Shown here one piece after another: positions 51,043-61,209 of a stretch of DNA of 64,000 bases. The stretch spans positions 62,001 to 126,000 of the forward strand of contig NZ_FLTX01000008.1 of the NCBI RefSeq assembly GCF_900092025.1, in the 5' to 3' direction. This DNA comes from Xanthomonas bromi. Its GTDB lineage: Bacteria > Pseudomonadota > Gammaproteobacteria > Xanthomonadales > Xanthomonadaceae. Both the position numbers and the translations under genes were made by a program. Below the pieces are notes generated by a model. The model searched no databases and had not been told where the DNA came from. It saw only the letters and a list, made by a program, of their open reading frames with translations. Each line of letters starts with the position of its first letter. Position 1 is the stretch's first letter.

Positions 51043-54012
51043 ATGAACCTTCGCACTTCCGCAGTGCGGCTGGGCCTGTTGCCCGCCGGTATTGCGATCG
51101 CGTTGACGCCGGCTTTCGCCGCCAATGCACAAGAGCAGTCCGCCCCGTCGACCACGACGCTGGACCGCATCGAAATCACCGGCTCGCGCATCCGCTCGGT
51201 CGACGTCGAAACCGCACAGCCGGTGTTCACCGTCACTCAGCAGGACATTCAGAAGTCGGGCCTGGTCAGCGTTGGCGACATCCTCCAGAACCTGTCGATT
51301 GCCGGTACCCAGACCTATAGCAAGGCTGCAGTGCTGACCTCGAATCCGGAACAGGGCGGACAGTACGTCAACCTCTACAACCTGGGCGAGAACCGTACCC
51401 TGGTGCTGGTGAACGGCAAGCGTTGGACCAGCAGTCTGGCTGGCCTGAGCGACATGTCCACCATCCCGAGCTCGCTGATCGAGCGCATCGAAGTGTTGAA
51501 GGATGGCGCCTCGGCGATCTACGGCTCCGACGCCGTGGCCGGTGTGGTCAACATCATCCTGCGCAAGAACTACGACGGTGCAGAGGCCTCGGCGTACTTC
51601 GGCCAGAACGGCCGTGGCGACGGCTCCAAGGAGCAGTACTCCTTCACCGCCGGCACCACCACCGACCGCGCCTCGCTGGTGTTTGGCGTCAACTACACCA
51701 ACGAAGATCCGGTGTGGGCCAAGGCTCGCCCGCTGACCCGTTATTCGTCTGGTCCGAATCACATCAAAGACGGCCTGAGCCCAACCGGTCCGTGGGGCCG
51801 TTTCAACGATCCGCGCGCAGTGGGTACGCCGGGCGCGGGCAACTATCTCGACACTGACGGCAATATCGTCGGTTCCGGCCAGGGCACCTGGTCCCCCAAT
51901 CAATGGGTGCTTAACCATACCGGTTCGTTTGACGGAAAGGGCGTCGGCGCCGATTCGCGCGACCTGTCCAACTATCACGTTGGTGTAGGTCTAGATGACT
52001 ACTACAACTCGATCGATCAGATGATGTTGCAGCAGTCCAGCAAGAATAAGTCGGTCTTTACGACCGGCAGCTACAACCTGACCGACAGCCTGACCTTCAA
52101 GTCGACCGCGATGTACTCCGAGCGCGACTCGAACCGTCAGATCGCCGGCTATCCGCTGCAGGCCGCATCGCAGCCGCAGTTCCCGGTCGCCATCAGTGGC
52201 ACCAGCTACTACAACCCGGTTGGCCAGGACATCAACAGCTGGTTCCGCCGTACGGTTGAACTGCCGCGCACCACCGAAAGCAACGTCAAGACCCTGCACT
52301 TCGATGCCGCGCTGGAAGGCGTGTTCGACGTCGGCAGCCACGGCTGGAACTGGGACGTCGGCTTCAACTACAACAAGTACGATGTGACGCAGGTTTCGCG
52401 CGGCAACATCAACCTGCTGGCGTTGCAGAAGGCATTGGGCCCGTCGTTCCTCAATGCACAGGGTCAGGTGCAGTGCGGTACCGCAGCGGCTCCGATCGCG
52501 CTGGGTACCAGCAATGCGCTGGGCCAGTGCACCCCGTTCAATATCCTGGGCGGCCCGTCCGCGTCCACGCCGAACGCGCTGCAGTACTTGAATGCATTGG
52601 GTCAGGCCACGCAGCAGAGCCTGAGCAAGCAGTGGACCGCCAACGTCACCGGCGGCCTGTTCGACCTGCCGGCCGGCGAGCTGGGCTTCGCTGCAGGCGT
52701 CGAGCACCGCGAAATCAGCGGCTACGATTATCCGGACCAGCTGTCCAGCGCCGGTTACACCACCGACCTGGCGGCACAGGCCACCGAAGGTCGCTACCAG
52801 ACCAACGAAGCCTACCTGGAGCTGTTGATCCCGGTGCTGAAGGATCTGCCGGGCGCCAAGGAGCTGTCGTTCGACGTGGCTGCGCGCTACAGCAACTACA
52901 GCCGTTTCGGCGACACCACCAACAGCAAGTTCAGCTTCACCTGGAAGCCGATCGACGACCTGCTGGTGCGTGGCACCTACGGCACGGGTTTCCGTGCGCC
53001 TACCTTGGATGACACCTTCGGTGGCGGCTCGCAGAGCTTCGATGCCTTCACCGATCCGTGCGATGCGACCTTCGGTTCTCTGGGCAATGCCGGTGTGGCA
53101 GCGCGTTGTTCCGCCGAGGGTTTGGCGAGCAACTTCCGTCAGACCGACACTGCGAACAATCCGGTCGCCAAGCGCGACGTGCAGGGCAACTCCCCGTTCA
53201 ATGCTGGCGTCGGTAACGCCGAACTTGAGCCCGAGCGCAGCATCACCCGTACCGTGGGCATGGTGTACAGCCCGCATTGGGTGCAGGGCCTGGACTTCTC
53301 GCTGGATTGGTACCGCATTTCGATCTCCAACATCATCACCGCGCTGACGGCCAATGATGTGTTGAACAACTGCTATCTCAACAATCTGGCCAGCTACTGT
53401 GCCGACTACGGTCGCGACGCGGTCACCGGCCAGGTCACTACGCTGAGCCGCGGCAACGTCAACCTGGGCCGTCTGGAAACCGAAGGCTATAACTTTGGCG
53501 TGCGTTACCGCATGCCGGAAACCGCCTACGGCAAGTTCGCCGTCAACCTGGACACCAACTACCTGACGACCTACAAGTCGCAGGCCGAAGCCGGTGCCGA
53601 TTGGTCCAACGCGGCTGGCTACTGGAACTTCCCGCGCGTGCGCGCCACCTTGGGTCTGGACTGGTCGCTGGGTGCGTTGTCGGCCAACTGGAACCTGCGC
53701 TACTACGGCGGCTTCCGCGATTACTGCTGGGATGCAGCGGCAGGCATCGAGTGCAACGACCCGAACTACCAGACGCCGAACCCGGGTTGGGGCGGTGGCA
53801 CCGGTTCCAACAAGAAGGGCTCGATTTCCTATCAGGACGTCTCGGTCACTTGGCAGGCTCCGTGGGACGGCAGCGTGACGGTTGGTGCCCGTAACATCTG
53901 GAACAAGCAGCCGCCGATCACCTATTCGATCACCAACAGCAGCACCGCTGCGATCGATCCGATGCTCGACTACGACCGCTTCCTGTTCGTGCAGTACAAC
54001 CAGCGCTTCTGA
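51043..54012 (+). CDS. TonB-dependent outer-membrane receptor
   Basis: This 989-residue protein has a signal peptide (VRLGLLPAGIAIALTPAFAA) and a TonB-box-like TLDRIEITGSRIRSVD. The plug follows (VFTVTQQDIQKSGLVSVGDI, LVLVNGKRW, IERIEVLKDGASAIYGSDAV, AGVVNIILRKNYDG), then a 22-strand barrel and the final aromatic strand FLFVQYNQRF. The four Cys residues around CDATFG and AARCSAEG and near NNCYLNNLASYC sit in outer loops. Xanthomonads have many such receptors for plant sugars and siderophores; the substrate is unknown. A GGAGAG site precedes the ATG. AraC and ToxR-like genes upstream may regulate it. Confidence 0.93.
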   Translation: MNLRTSAVRLGLLPAGIAIALTPAFAANAQEQSAPSTTTLDRIEITGSRIRSVDVETAQPVFTVTQQDIQKSGLVSVGDILQNLSIAGTQTYSKAAVLTSNPEQGGQYVNLYNLGENRTLVLVNGKRWTSSLAGLSDMSTIPSSLIERIEVLKDGASAIYGSDAVAGVVNIILRKNYDGAEASAYFGQNGRGDGSKEQYSFTAGTTTDRASLVFGVNYTNEDPVWAKARPLTRYSSGPNHIKDGLSPTGPWGRFNDPRAVGTPGAGNYLDTDGNIVGSGQGTWSPNQWVLNHTGSFDGKGVGADSRDLSNYHVGVGLDDYYNSIDQMMLQQSSKNKSVFTTGSYNLTDSLTFKSTAMYSERDSNRQIAGYPLQAASQPQFPVAISGTSYYNPVGQDINSWFRRTVELPRTTESNVKTLHFDAALEGVFDVGSHGWNWDVGFNYNKYDVTQVSRGNINLLALQKALGPSFLNAQGQVQCGTAAAPIALGTSNALGQCTPFNILGGPSASTPNALQYLNALGQATQQSLSKQWTANVTGGLFDLPAGELGFAAGVEHREISGYDYPDQLSSAGYTTDLAAQATEGRYQTNEAYLELLIPVLKDLPGAKELSFDVAARYSNYSRFGDTTNSKFSFTWKPIDDLLVRGTYGTGFRAPTLDDTFGGGSQSFDAFTDPCDATFGSLGNAGVAARCSAEGLASNFRQTDTANNPVAKRDVQGNSPFNAGVGNAELEPERSITRTVGMVYSPHWVQGLDFSLDWYRISISNIITALTANDVLNNCYLNNLASYCADYGRDAVTGQVTTLSRGNVNLGRLETEGYNFGVRYRMPETAYGKFAVNLDTNYLTTYKSQAEAGADWSNAAGYWNFPRVRATLGLDWSLGALSANWNLRYYGGFRDYCWDAAAGIECNDPNYQTPNPGWGGGTGSNKKGSISYQDVSVTWQAPWDGSVTVGARNIWNKQPPITYSITNSSTAAIDPMLDYDRFLFVQYNQRF

Positions 54013-54033
54013 TCACCGAGGTGTTGTAAGTAG

Positions 54034-54063
54034 AAAAAGCGGGCCGAAAGGCCCGCTTTTTTT
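54034..54063 (+). terminator. Terminator after the TonB-dependent receptor
   Basis: AAAAAGCGGGCC-GAAA-GGCCCGCTTTTTTT is a perfect stem with a stable GAAA tetraloop and a long T-run, 22 bases after the receptor stop. It could also act leftward because of the A-run. From 54064 to 54413 I see no gene. Confidence 0.93.
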
Positions 54064-54413
54064 GTGCTTGTGACTGGCCGTGCCGAGTGTGCTGCGTGCC
54101 TGAAAGGCGCGGCGATTGCCAGGTGGTGGGTAGACAATGGAGCGCTGCCGGATGACGCGACCTACCTCCGATGTTCGGTTGAAGGTTCATAGCGCAAACC
54201 ACTCGATGCGCGGGCGCGATTGAAGATCATTCGAGTGGCAGGTCGAGGTCGATCAGAGCAGCACGGGTATCGATCTGGAGAGCGGGTATTGCATGCGCTT
54301 TATGTCAACTTGGCTTGCCGATTGCCCGCTCCCGGCGTGGTGGCTCTGCAAGCCGCAACGCCCGTCGTGTAGCCTGCAGATGCTAATCCCGAGTGCGTCG
54401 TGCAGCAAAGGCC

Positions 54414-54441
54414 AAAAAAAAGGCGCGATGTCATCGCGCCT
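54414..54441 (-). terminator. Terminator after the HDOD gene
   Basis: AGGCGCGATG-T-CATCGCGCCT is a perfect inverted repeat. Read leftward it is followed by eight T residues (AAAAAAAA on the plus strand at about 54413-54420). It lies 36 bases beyond the stop of the HDOD gene. Confidence 0.88.
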
Positions 54442-54477
54442 CTGGTGACTTCAATCGCTGCCATCCACCGCTGCCGC

Positions 54478-55593
54478 TTACGCCTCGGCAAGCCCCAGCA
54501 ACGTGTCGGCCTGTTCGCGCCAGCTCGGCAGGCGAGCGATGACGCCGACCTTGGTCAAATATTCTTCATCCACGCTTTCGCCACTGGCCAGTGCCGTGGC
54601 CACATGCACGGCGCCGGTGACCCAGAAGCTGCGCAGGCTGGAGCGCTGCGGATGGCGATGGAAGGCCACCGCTTCGATGATCGGCATCGGCAAGCCCCAC
54701 AAGCCGAGCAGATAGGCGCCGGCTTCGGTGTGGCCCAGACGGTCGTCGCCAGCCTCGGCCGGCGGTTCGCGCTCGTCGCGCACGCCGGGCAGCAACAGGC
54801 CGATATCGGCCAGCAGCGCGGCGGTGGAGCCGAGTTCGGCACTGGTCGGTGGCAATACCTTGGCTGCCAGGCGCGAGGAGAGCAGGGCGCGGCGCTGCAT
54901 CGCGCTGCGCTCGGCCGGGGTGAGCGTCTGGACCGAGAACACTTCGCTGGCCAGCACCAGATCGCGCAGCGTCGCCACACCCAGGCGGGTCACGGCCGTG
55001 CGTAGGTCGGTGATGCTGCGACCACCGGAGAAGAACGCCGAATTGCAAAGTTGCAGTACTTTCGCCGCAATCGCCGGGTCGCCGGCGATCAGCTTGGCGA
55101 TATCGGCCGCATCGGCGCCGTCGTCTTCTTCCAGCGCATGCATCAAGCTCAGGTACAAGTGCGGCGGCGAGGGCAGTTTTTCGATGCGCCCGATTGCCGC
55201 GCGCAGGCGCGGATTGCTCAGCAGGTCGCGCAGCTCTTCCAGGCTGGTCACGGCTTCGAGCAGCACTTCCGGTGCCAGCGGCATCGGCAAGAAGCGATGT
55301 GCCACGCCGATGATGCGGGCCGGCGGCGTACGTTGGCCGTCCTGCGTATCGATCAGCGCAATACGAATGGTGTCTGGGCGCAGCGTGCGGATCTGCCCCA
55401 GCAAGGTGGCGGCAGTCAGGTCCGGCAATAGTGGTGCAACGATGACCGCATCGAATGGCGACAGCGCGGCAGCTTCGATTGCCGAGTTGCCGTCGGCCAC
55501 CTGCTGCGCCTGCCATTGGTCGCCGAGATCGGTAACGTAATCGACAAGGTCGGACGGAAGACTGGCTTCGTCCCCAACAAACAGAATACGCAA
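54478..55593 (-). CDS. HDOD-domain protein with receiver-like N-terminus
   Basis: This protein of about 371 residues has an N-terminal receiver-like domain (RILFVGDEASLPSDLVDYVT, DAVIVAPLLPDLTAATLLGQ), in which VIVAPLL stands where the phospho-acceptor strand would be, so phosphorylation is doubtful. A HDOD domain follows from about 150 (KLPSPPHLYLSLMHALEEDD, AIAAKVLQLCNSAFFSGGRS, LGVATLRDLVLASEVFS). HDOD proteins join second-messenger, competence and motility control. I prefer the TTG at 55593 because GGGGAAG precedes it; a GTG at 55626 would add 11 residues but has no such site. Confidence 0.85.
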   Translation of the reverse strand: MRILFVGDEASLPSDLVDYVTDLGDQWQAQQVADGNSAIEAAALSPFDAVIVAPLLPDLTAATLLGQIRTLRPDTIRIALIDTQDGQRTPPARIIGVAHRFLPMPLAPEVLLEAVTSLEELRDLLSNPRLRAAIGRIEKLPSPPHLYLSLMHALEEDDGADAADIAKLIAGDPAIAAKVLQLCNSAFFSGGRSITDLRTAVTRLGVATLRDLVLASEVFSVQTLTPAERSAMQRRALLSSRLAAKVLPPTSAELGSTAALLADIGLLLPGVRDEREPPAEAGDDRLGHTEAGAYLLGLWGLPMPIIEAVAFHRHPQRSSLRSFWVTGAVHVATALASGESVDEEYLTKVGVIARLPSWREQADTLLGLAEA

Positions 55594-55739
55594 GACACTT
55601 CCCCAGAAGTCACCGGTGACGGACACCGGCCAAACGCTATCGGCAATGTACCCAATCTGCCGGCTGCGGTCACCGGGATCACGCGTGAAGCGTGATCTCG
55701 ATCGCCCCGCATGGGCGGGGTAGCAGCACGGTCACTGGA

Positions 55740-56276
55740 TCAGGGTGCGTCGGAATTGTAGCGTTCCACCGACTCCACCAGGATGCGCTTGGCCTCGGCC
55801 GCGCCGCCCCAACCGTCCAGCTTGACCCACTTGCCCTTCTCCAAGTCCTTGTAATGCTCGAAGAAGTGGCCGATGCGCTCCATCCAATGGCTGGAGACCT
55901 GGTTGATGTCTTCGATATGCGCGTAGCCGGAGAAGATCTTCTCGACCGGCACGGCCAGGATCTTTTCATCGCTTCCTGCCTCGTCGCTCATGCGCAGCAC
56001 GCCGACCGGACGGCAACGCACCACCGAGCCCGGGACCAGCGGCAGCGGCAGCACCACCAGTACGTCGGCCGGATCGCCGTCGCCGCACAGGGTGTTGGGA
56101 ACGTAGCCGTAGTTGCAGGGGTAGCGCATCGGGGTCGACAGGATCCGGTCGACGAAGATCGCGCCACTGGCCTTGTCCACTTCGTACTTGACCGGCTCGG
56201 AATCCTTGGGGATTTCGATGACGACGTTGATTTCTTCCGGCAGATTCTTGCCAGAGGTGACCAGTTCAAGACCCAT
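55740..56276 (-). CDS. ppa: Inorganic pyrophosphatase
   Basis: This 178-residue soluble family I enzyme hydrolyses PPi to phosphate in the cytoplasm. It shows [40 protein letters not shown], the metal-binding signature [12 protein letters not shown], and [17 protein letters not shown], then [20 protein letters not shown]. It hydrolyses the PPi that the nearby membrane pyrophosphatase and PPi-dependent phosphofructokinase would conserve. A GATCACGC/GCGTGATC hairpin at about 55680-55700, without a T-run, lies downstream and may end its transcript. Confidence 0.96.
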   Translation of the reverse strand: MGLELVTSGKNLPEEINVVIEIPKDSEPVKYEVDKASGAIFVDRILSTPMRYPCNYGYVPNTLCGDGDPADVLVVLPLPLVPGSVVRCRPVGVLRMSDEAGSDEKILAVPVEKIFSGYAHIEDINQVSSHWMERIGHFFEHYKDLEKGKWVKLDGWGGAAEAKRILVESVERYNSDAP

Positions 56277-56473
56277 GCGCGTAGCTCCGAGGCGTCAGCA
56301 GTGTGTGGAGCGCGATTCTACGCGTTCGGCTGTTGCGCTGCAGCGACACTGAATAGGCAACGTTCTGATAGCCGAATGCGGCATAGCCTGCATTCATCAC
56401 AGGCAACGGCCCGATCCCGGCGGGCCGGCCCCGGAGCGCACGCTGCAGGCTCATCCACCGTTAGGGAACCGTT

Positions 56474-56956
56474 ATGTCCAGGCTCACGCGCTTGCTCGTT
56501 GTCTTGCTGCTTTCGCTCACCGCACATGCCGCTGCCGCGGCAACGCCACCACCGACCTATATAGATGCCGTGGACTGGCCCGCCGATGGCGAAGGCTGGG
56601 AAGCGTTCATCGACCTGGAGCAGCGGCTGGATCGCGATTTCGACAATATCTGCGGCGACACCTTCTGCGCTGGCGAATTCAGTGACTACCAGCCGCTGCG
56701 CTTTCGCTGCTCGGTGCACCGCGTCACCGGGGTGGTGCGTAGCTGCATCTGGACCTTCGGCGCCAGCGAGGCGAGCGTCGACCCGCGCAGCGGCTACCTG
56801 CGCTCGGACAGCCGTGTCTGGCGCTGCACGGCGCCGTTGAAGTCCGGCACCCGCCTGGACGAGATGTATCGCGCGCTTGCCGTCACCAATCCGCTGTTCG
56901 AGCCACTGCCGGGCGGCGCACCGCCGATCTATGACGGCTTGATCGGCTGCCTGTGA
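56474..56956 (+). CDS. Secreted Cys-rich hypothetical protein
   Basis: I do not recognise the family of this 160-residue protein. It has a clear signal peptide (MSRLTRLLVVLLLSLTAHAAAA). The mature part holds seven cysteines (CGDTFC, RFRCSV, RSCIWTF, VWRCTAPL and the C-terminal GLIGCL), enough for three disulfides, so it is likely periplasmic or secreted and compact. WPADGEGWEAFIDLEQRLDR is an early helical block. It lies divergent from ppa and convergent with hppA with about 105 bases to the latter; no role can be inferred. Confidence 0.8.
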   Translation: MSRLTRLLVVLLLSLTAHAAAAATPPPTYIDAVDWPADGEGWEAFIDLEQRLDRDFDNICGDTFCAGEFSDYQPLRFRCSVHRVTGVVRSCIWTFGASEASVDPRSGYLRSDSRVWRCTAPLKSGTRLDEMYRALAVTNPLFEPLPGGAPPIYDGLIGCL

Positions 56957-57063
56957 TCGATTGCCGAAGAGGGGCCTTGCCAGAGCTGGCGGGCCTCCTC
57001 TGCGTCGGTCTCCTGCTTCCCGTCGGCATGGCCGCAGGTCTGGCGACCTGCGGCCATGCCCCA

Positions 57064-59091
57064 TTACAACAATGGCACCAGCAACAAGGCCACGATATTG
57101 ATGATCTTGATCAGGGGGTTGATCGCTGGCCCCGCGGTGTCCTTGTACGGGTCGCCGACCGTGTCGCCGGTGATCGCGGCCTTGTGCGCCTCGCTGCCCT
57201 TGCCGCCGAAGTGGCCGTCTTCGATGTATTTCTTGGCGTTGTCCCAGGCGCCGCCGCCAGTCGTCATCGAAATCGCCAGGAACACGCCCGTGACAATCGT
57301 GCCGATCAACACGCCGCCCAAGGCCCGCGGCCCGAGCAGCAGCCCGACCACGATGGGAACCACCACCGGCAACAGCGAAGGCACGATCATTTCGCGGATC
57401 GCCGAGCGGGTCAGCATGTCCACCGCACGGTCGTATTGCGGCTTGGCAGTGCCGGCCATGATGCCCGGGAGTTCGCGGAACTGGCGTCGCACTTCTTCCA
57501 CCACCGCGCCTGCCGCGCGGCCCACCGCCTCCATCGCCATCGCACCGAACAGGTACGGAATCAGCCCGCCAATCAGCAGCCCGATGATCACCGTGTGGTC
57601 GGACAGATCGAAGGCGAACACCTCGCCGGGATTGGCCGCCTGCAGGTTGTGCGTGTAGTCGGCGAACAGCACCAATGCGGCCAGCGCCGCAGAGCCGATC
57701 GCGTAGCCCTTGGTCACTGCCTTGGTGGTATTGCCCACCGCATCCAGCGGGTCGGTGATGTCGCGGACTTCCGGCGGCAACTCGGCCATCTCGGCAATGC
57801 CGCCGGCGTTGTCGGTGATGGGTCCATAGGCATCCAGCGCCACGATCATGCCGGCCATCGACAGCATTGCCGTGGCGGCGATGGCAATGCCGTAAAGACC
57901 ACCGAAATGGAACGCGCCCCAGATCGCTGCGCACACCGCGATCACCGGTAGCGCGGTGGATTTCATCGAGATGCCCAGGCCGGCGATGATGTTGGTGCCG
58001 TGACCGGTGGTGCTGGCCGATGCAACGTGCTGCACCGGTTTGTATTGCGTGCCGGTGTAGTACTCGGTGATCCATACGATCAGGCCGGTGAGCACCAGGC
58101 CGATCAGTGCACAGGCATACAACGCCGTTGCACCATGGGTGTTGTCGCGCATCAGCGATTGGGTGATAGGCCAGTAGGCCAACGCCGCCAGTACGCCGGA
58201 CACGATAACGCCTTTATAGAGCGCTCCCATGATCGAGCCGCCGGCTTTGACCTTGACGAAGGCCGCGCCCACGATCGAGGCGATGATCGAGACACCGCCC
58301 AACACCAGCGGATACAGCACCGCATGCGGCCCAGTCTCGGCCAGGGTGAGGCTACCGAGCAGCATCGTGGCGATCACGGTGACGGCATAGGTTTCGAACA
58401 GATCCGCCGCCATGCCTGCGCAGTCGCCGACATTGTCGCCAACGTTGTCCGCAATCACCGCCGGGTTGCGCGGGTCGTCCTCGGGAATGCCGGCCTCGAC
58501 CTTGCCGACCAGGTCCGCCCCCACGTCGGCTCCCTTGGTGAAAATGCCGCCACCCAGGCGCGCGAAAATCGAGATCAACGACGACCCGAACGCCAACCCG
58601 ACCAACGCATGCAGATTCCGCTCCAGCGGCAGGCCCATCGCTTTCAGCACCGCAAAGTAGCCGGCCACGCCAAGCAGCCCGAGGCCGACCACCAACATAC
58701 CGGTGATCGCGCCGCCACGGAACGCCACATCCATCGCACGGCTGATGCCGTGCCGCGCCGCTTCAGCGGTACGTACATTGGCACGCACCGACACGTTCAT
58801 GCCGATATAGCCGGCCAACCCCGACAACACCGCACCAAGCGCAAACCCGATCGCTGTGTACCAACTCAGAAACAGTCCGACCAAGACGAACAACACGCCG
58901 CCGGCAATCGAAATGGTGAGGTATTGCCGGTTGAGGTAGGCACGTGCGCCTTCCTGGATCGCGGCGGCAATCTCCTGCATGCGCGCATTGCCGCTCGGCT
59001 GCGCGACCACCCAGCGTGCCGACACGATGCCATAGACGATTGCCAAAACCGCACAACCTAGCGCGAGCAACAACCCGTAGTGTTCCAGCAT
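57064..59091 (-). CDS. hppA: K+-independent proton-translocating membrane pyrophosphatase
   Basis: This 675-residue, about 16-helix inner-membrane protein couples PPi hydrolysis to proton pumping. It has [40 protein letters not shown], the third motif [20 protein letters not shown], and the C-terminal [14 protein letters not shown] ... [30 protein letters not shown] carries Lys where potassium-dependent forms have Ala, which marks the K+-independent subfamily. The start at 59091 begins the first membrane helix; upstream codons are not conserved. PPi-dependent phosphofructokinase and soluble ppa are nearby. Confidence 0.97.
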   Translation of the reverse strand: MLEHYGLLLALGCAVLAIVYGIVSARWVVAQPSGNARMQEIAAAIQEGARAYLNRQYLTISIAGGVLFVLVGLFLSWYTAIGFALGAVLSGLAGYIGMNVSVRANVRTAEAARHGISRAMDVAFRGGAITGMLVVGLGLLGVAGYFAVLKAMGLPLERNLHALVGLAFGSSLISIFARLGGGIFTKGADVGADLVGKVEAGIPEDDPRNPAVIADNVGDNVGDCAGMAADLFETYAVTVIATMLLGSLTLAETGPHAVLYPLVLGGVSIIASIVGAAFVKVKAGGSIMGALYKGVIVSGVLAALAYWPITQSLMRDNTHGATALYACALIGLVLTGLIVWITEYYTGTQYKPVQHVASASTTGHGTNIIAGLGISMKSTALPVIAVCAAIWGAFHFGGLYGIAIAATAMLSMAGMIVALDAYGPITDNAGGIAEMAELPPEVRDITDPLDAVGNTTKAVTKGYAIGSAALAALVLFADYTHNLQAANPGEVFAFDLSDHTVIIGLLIGGLIPYLFGAMAMEAVGRAAGAVVEEVRRQFRELPGIMAGTAKPQYDRAVDMLTRSAIREMIVPSLLPVVVPIVVGLLLGPRALGGVLIGTIVTGVFLAISMTTGGGAWDNAKKYIEDGHFGGKGSEAHKAAITGDTVGDPYKDTAGPAINPLIKIINIVALLLVPLL

Positions 59092-59345
59092 GACCCCTCT
59101 CCCACAAGAATGGATGTCGTCCGGTCGGGACGAACCAAGGGCGATGCACACAACGAGTGGACTGACGAATACGGACTCGACGGCCGCATGGGCCGTAATG
59201 CGCGTCGCGAATGTTCAGGTGGCCGGATCGCGACCGAGTATGCGCCGCAGCTTGCGTAGCTGCCAGCGCCCAGGCTTTGGCGCGTCGTTCAGTTGAATCA
59301 TGACAGCCTGCGGCCAACGTGATCCGGCCGACCCCAGGAGTCTCC

Positions 59346-59870
59346 ATGTCCACTCATGTCGCACAAAAATCTGCCGCGATGCTTGCAGCGTTGCTACTGA
59401 CGAGCCAAGCGTTTGCGGTCGAACCCACGCCCGAACTCAAGCAGCGCCCGCCAGGCACCGCACAAGCGGTTGGTGCCGTGCACACCTTGCGCCAGATCCC
59501 GGAAGCCTGCGCGCGCCTGGAAGGCGCGTTCACCGGCAATGCTGCACAGCCGTACACCTTGTCGGTGGTACGCAGTAGTCCCACCTGCCAGCCCCGCGCA
59601 CGCTTTGTGGATTTCGCCAAGGCCGCGCCCAGCGTTGCCTCGGGGTGGATCTTCAATGATGTGATCCGCGTGCCGAGTGCGGCGTGCCCGGCGCAACAGG
59701 CGGTTGTCCGTGTATGGCGCAAGCCGGTGGATGCCAAACCGCAGCTCGACGGACAAGGCCAGTCACGTATCTATCTGGAAGATGCCAAGCAACAAGCCGC
59801 CGCCGGTAAGCTCCCGCAGGTACCGATGTTCGCTGCGCAGATGACGGTGGAAGGCCAGGCGTGTCAGTGA
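59346..59870 (+). CDS. Secreted hypothetical protein
   Basis: I do not recognise this 174-residue protein. A signal peptide (MSTHVAQKSAAMLAALLLTSQAFA) precedes a mature part with AVHTLRQIPEACARLEGAFT, RSSPTCQPRARFVDF, VPSAACPAQQAVVRVWRKP and the final TVEGQACQ, four cysteines that could form two disulfides. It resembles small secreted proteins of xanthomonads without known function. It is divergent from hppA across about 250 bases (59092-59345) in which I see no other gene. Confidence 0.78.
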   Translation: MSTHVAQKSAAMLAALLLTSQAFAVEPTPELKQRPPGTAQAVGAVHTLRQIPEACARLEGAFTGNAAQPYTLSVVRSSPTCQPRARFVDFAKAAPSVASGWIFNDVIRVPSAACPAQQAVVRVWRKPVDAKPQLDGQGQSRIYLEDAKQQAAAGKLPQVPMFAAQMTVEGQACQ

Positions 59871-59916
59871 TGAGGTCGTGTCCGCACCGGGCTCGATCCC
59901 GATGCGGACATCTCCT

Positions 59917-60366
59917 TTATTCGGCGCGTTCCAGCTTGGAAGCCATGCCATCGAATGTCGCTTGATCTGACGGCGACAGGTTCGGACGGCCGGAGAGAAT
60001 ACCCATGGTGATGCCGCCCTGGACGTAATAGGTCTCGCCTGCGTCGACTTCAATATTCAGCACATCTTTTTTTTCCGAGTGCACCGTGTACTGATGGGCG
60101 CCCGGTGCAACAAGCGACACAAAGTATTTGCCGCTGCGCAGTTTCCCCAATTCGGTTTCGCCCTCGCGCACCTTGAATCCGACGGCTCCGCCCGCGAATT
60201 TGGACGGCCGAAAAAACACGATTTGTGCCTTATCTGCCGGTGCAGGGCCGATCACATTGGTTCCAACCAAAGCCGTGGCCTCTGCGGAAGCGGTATTTCC
60301 TCCACTGATTGGCACTGCCAGCGCTTGAGCGGTCGTCAACAACAAGGCAAGCGAGGTGATACTCAA
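59917..60366 (-). CDS. DUF2846-like secreted protein
   Basis: This protein of about 149 residues has a signal-like start (SITSLALLLTTAQALA) and the DUF2846 pattern KAQIVFFRPSKFAGGAVGFK, LGKLRSGKYFVSLVAPGAHQ, DVLNIEVDAGETYYVQGGI. Such domains are found in small periplasmic or lipoprotein-type proteins of unknown role. The first usable start is TTG at 60366. Four codons earlier an ATA stands where an ATG would give a better signal peptide with two basic residues, so the start may have mutated. It follows the next gene upstream closely. Confidence 0.72.
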   Translation of the reverse strand: MSITSLALLLTTAQALAVPISGGNTASAEATALVGTNVIGPAPADKAQIVFFRPSKFAGGAVGFKVREGETELGKLRSGKYFVSLVAPGAHQYTVHSEKKDVLNIEVDAGETYYVQGGITMGILSGRPNLSPSDQATFDGMASKLERAE

Positions 60367-60380
60367 CAGTTTACGTATGG

Positions 60381-60989
60381 TTACGCCAGTGGATTAGTGG
60401 AAGGAAATACGTGAATTGCGCAGATTGCGCGAGGTATTGCGACTGCAATTTTCCCGGTACCACGAGTGCCAGGCGGAATTTCGATCTGTCCGCCACGGAC
60501 AAACAGTCCCAACGGCCCACCCAGGGTGGCAACGCCAATTGCGGACGCGCTGTGGTCTTTTCCGGTTGCGCCTAAGTTGAAGCTGCGTAATGCGACGGTT
60601 TGCGCGTTGCATTGGAGGCTGCGCGCTGCAAGCAGAAGTTCGCCCGCTGCACCGCCTCCGCGAGCTGCTGCGGCATGCACCACTTTTCCTGTGCCCGGCA
60701 CTCCTGCTGCAAGCAGCTGCTGTCCATCAATGACCAAAGGCTCCGCCAGCCGCAGCCGGAAACGATCGCCGCATCGATGCGTCGCCGAAGACACTGCTTC
60801 GGCGAGCTCTATGGTGACAAGCGTGCCTTCCGGAAAAATGAGGGCGGACGATTGCGCACCGTCAGCTGCCGCCCCGGTATCGGAAGATAATTGCAACAAA
60901 GATGGTTGCGACCGGTGCTGCATCGCATCTGCGGAATGAGCTGCCTGTTCTGCGTGTGTGTTTCCAATCACTAACTGCAACGCGAGCAA
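60381..60989 (-). CDS. Hypothetical secreted protein, start uncertain
   Basis: I do not recognise this protein of about 202 residues. The body is beta-rich (FPEGTLVTIELAEAVSSATH, RCGDRFRLRLAEPLVIDGQQ, LAAGVPGTGKVVHAAAARGG, LLLAARSLQCNAQTVALRSF) and ends GGQIEIPPGTRGTGKIAVAI. LALQLVIGNTHAEQ at the start looks like the end of a signal peptide, but the only start is a TTG at 60989, directly behind an in-frame TGA. The true N-terminus may have been lost by a frameshift, or translation may begin at the ATG at about 60924 without a signal. It probably shares a transcript with the DUF2846-like gene. Confidence 0.55.
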   Translation of the reverse strand: MLALQLVIGNTHAEQAAHSADAMQHRSQPSLLQLSSDTGAAADGAQSSALIFPEGTLVTIELAEAVSSATHRCGDRFRLRLAEPLVIDGQQLLAAGVPGTGKVVHAAAARGGGAAGELLLAARSLQCNAQTVALRSFNLGATGKDHSASAIGVATLGGPLGLFVRGGQIEIPPGTRGTGKIAVAIPRAICAIHVFPSTNPLA

Positions 60990-61209
60990 TCACATCGCGC
61001 CCGCCGTTGCCGACCGGGATGGCGTTCCTTGCACTGGTGGTTCCCCTAAACGCAGCGACGACCGGCGTGGTCGTCGTGCAAGCGAAGCCTAGTGCAACTT
61101 CTGCATCGCGCCAATGTCAACGTGGGATCGTTCTTTGACTTGGTCATGCTCTGGGACGCGTGTCAGATCAGTCGTATAGCTCGTCGCCAGTCATAAGCGT
61201 GGTTACAAG

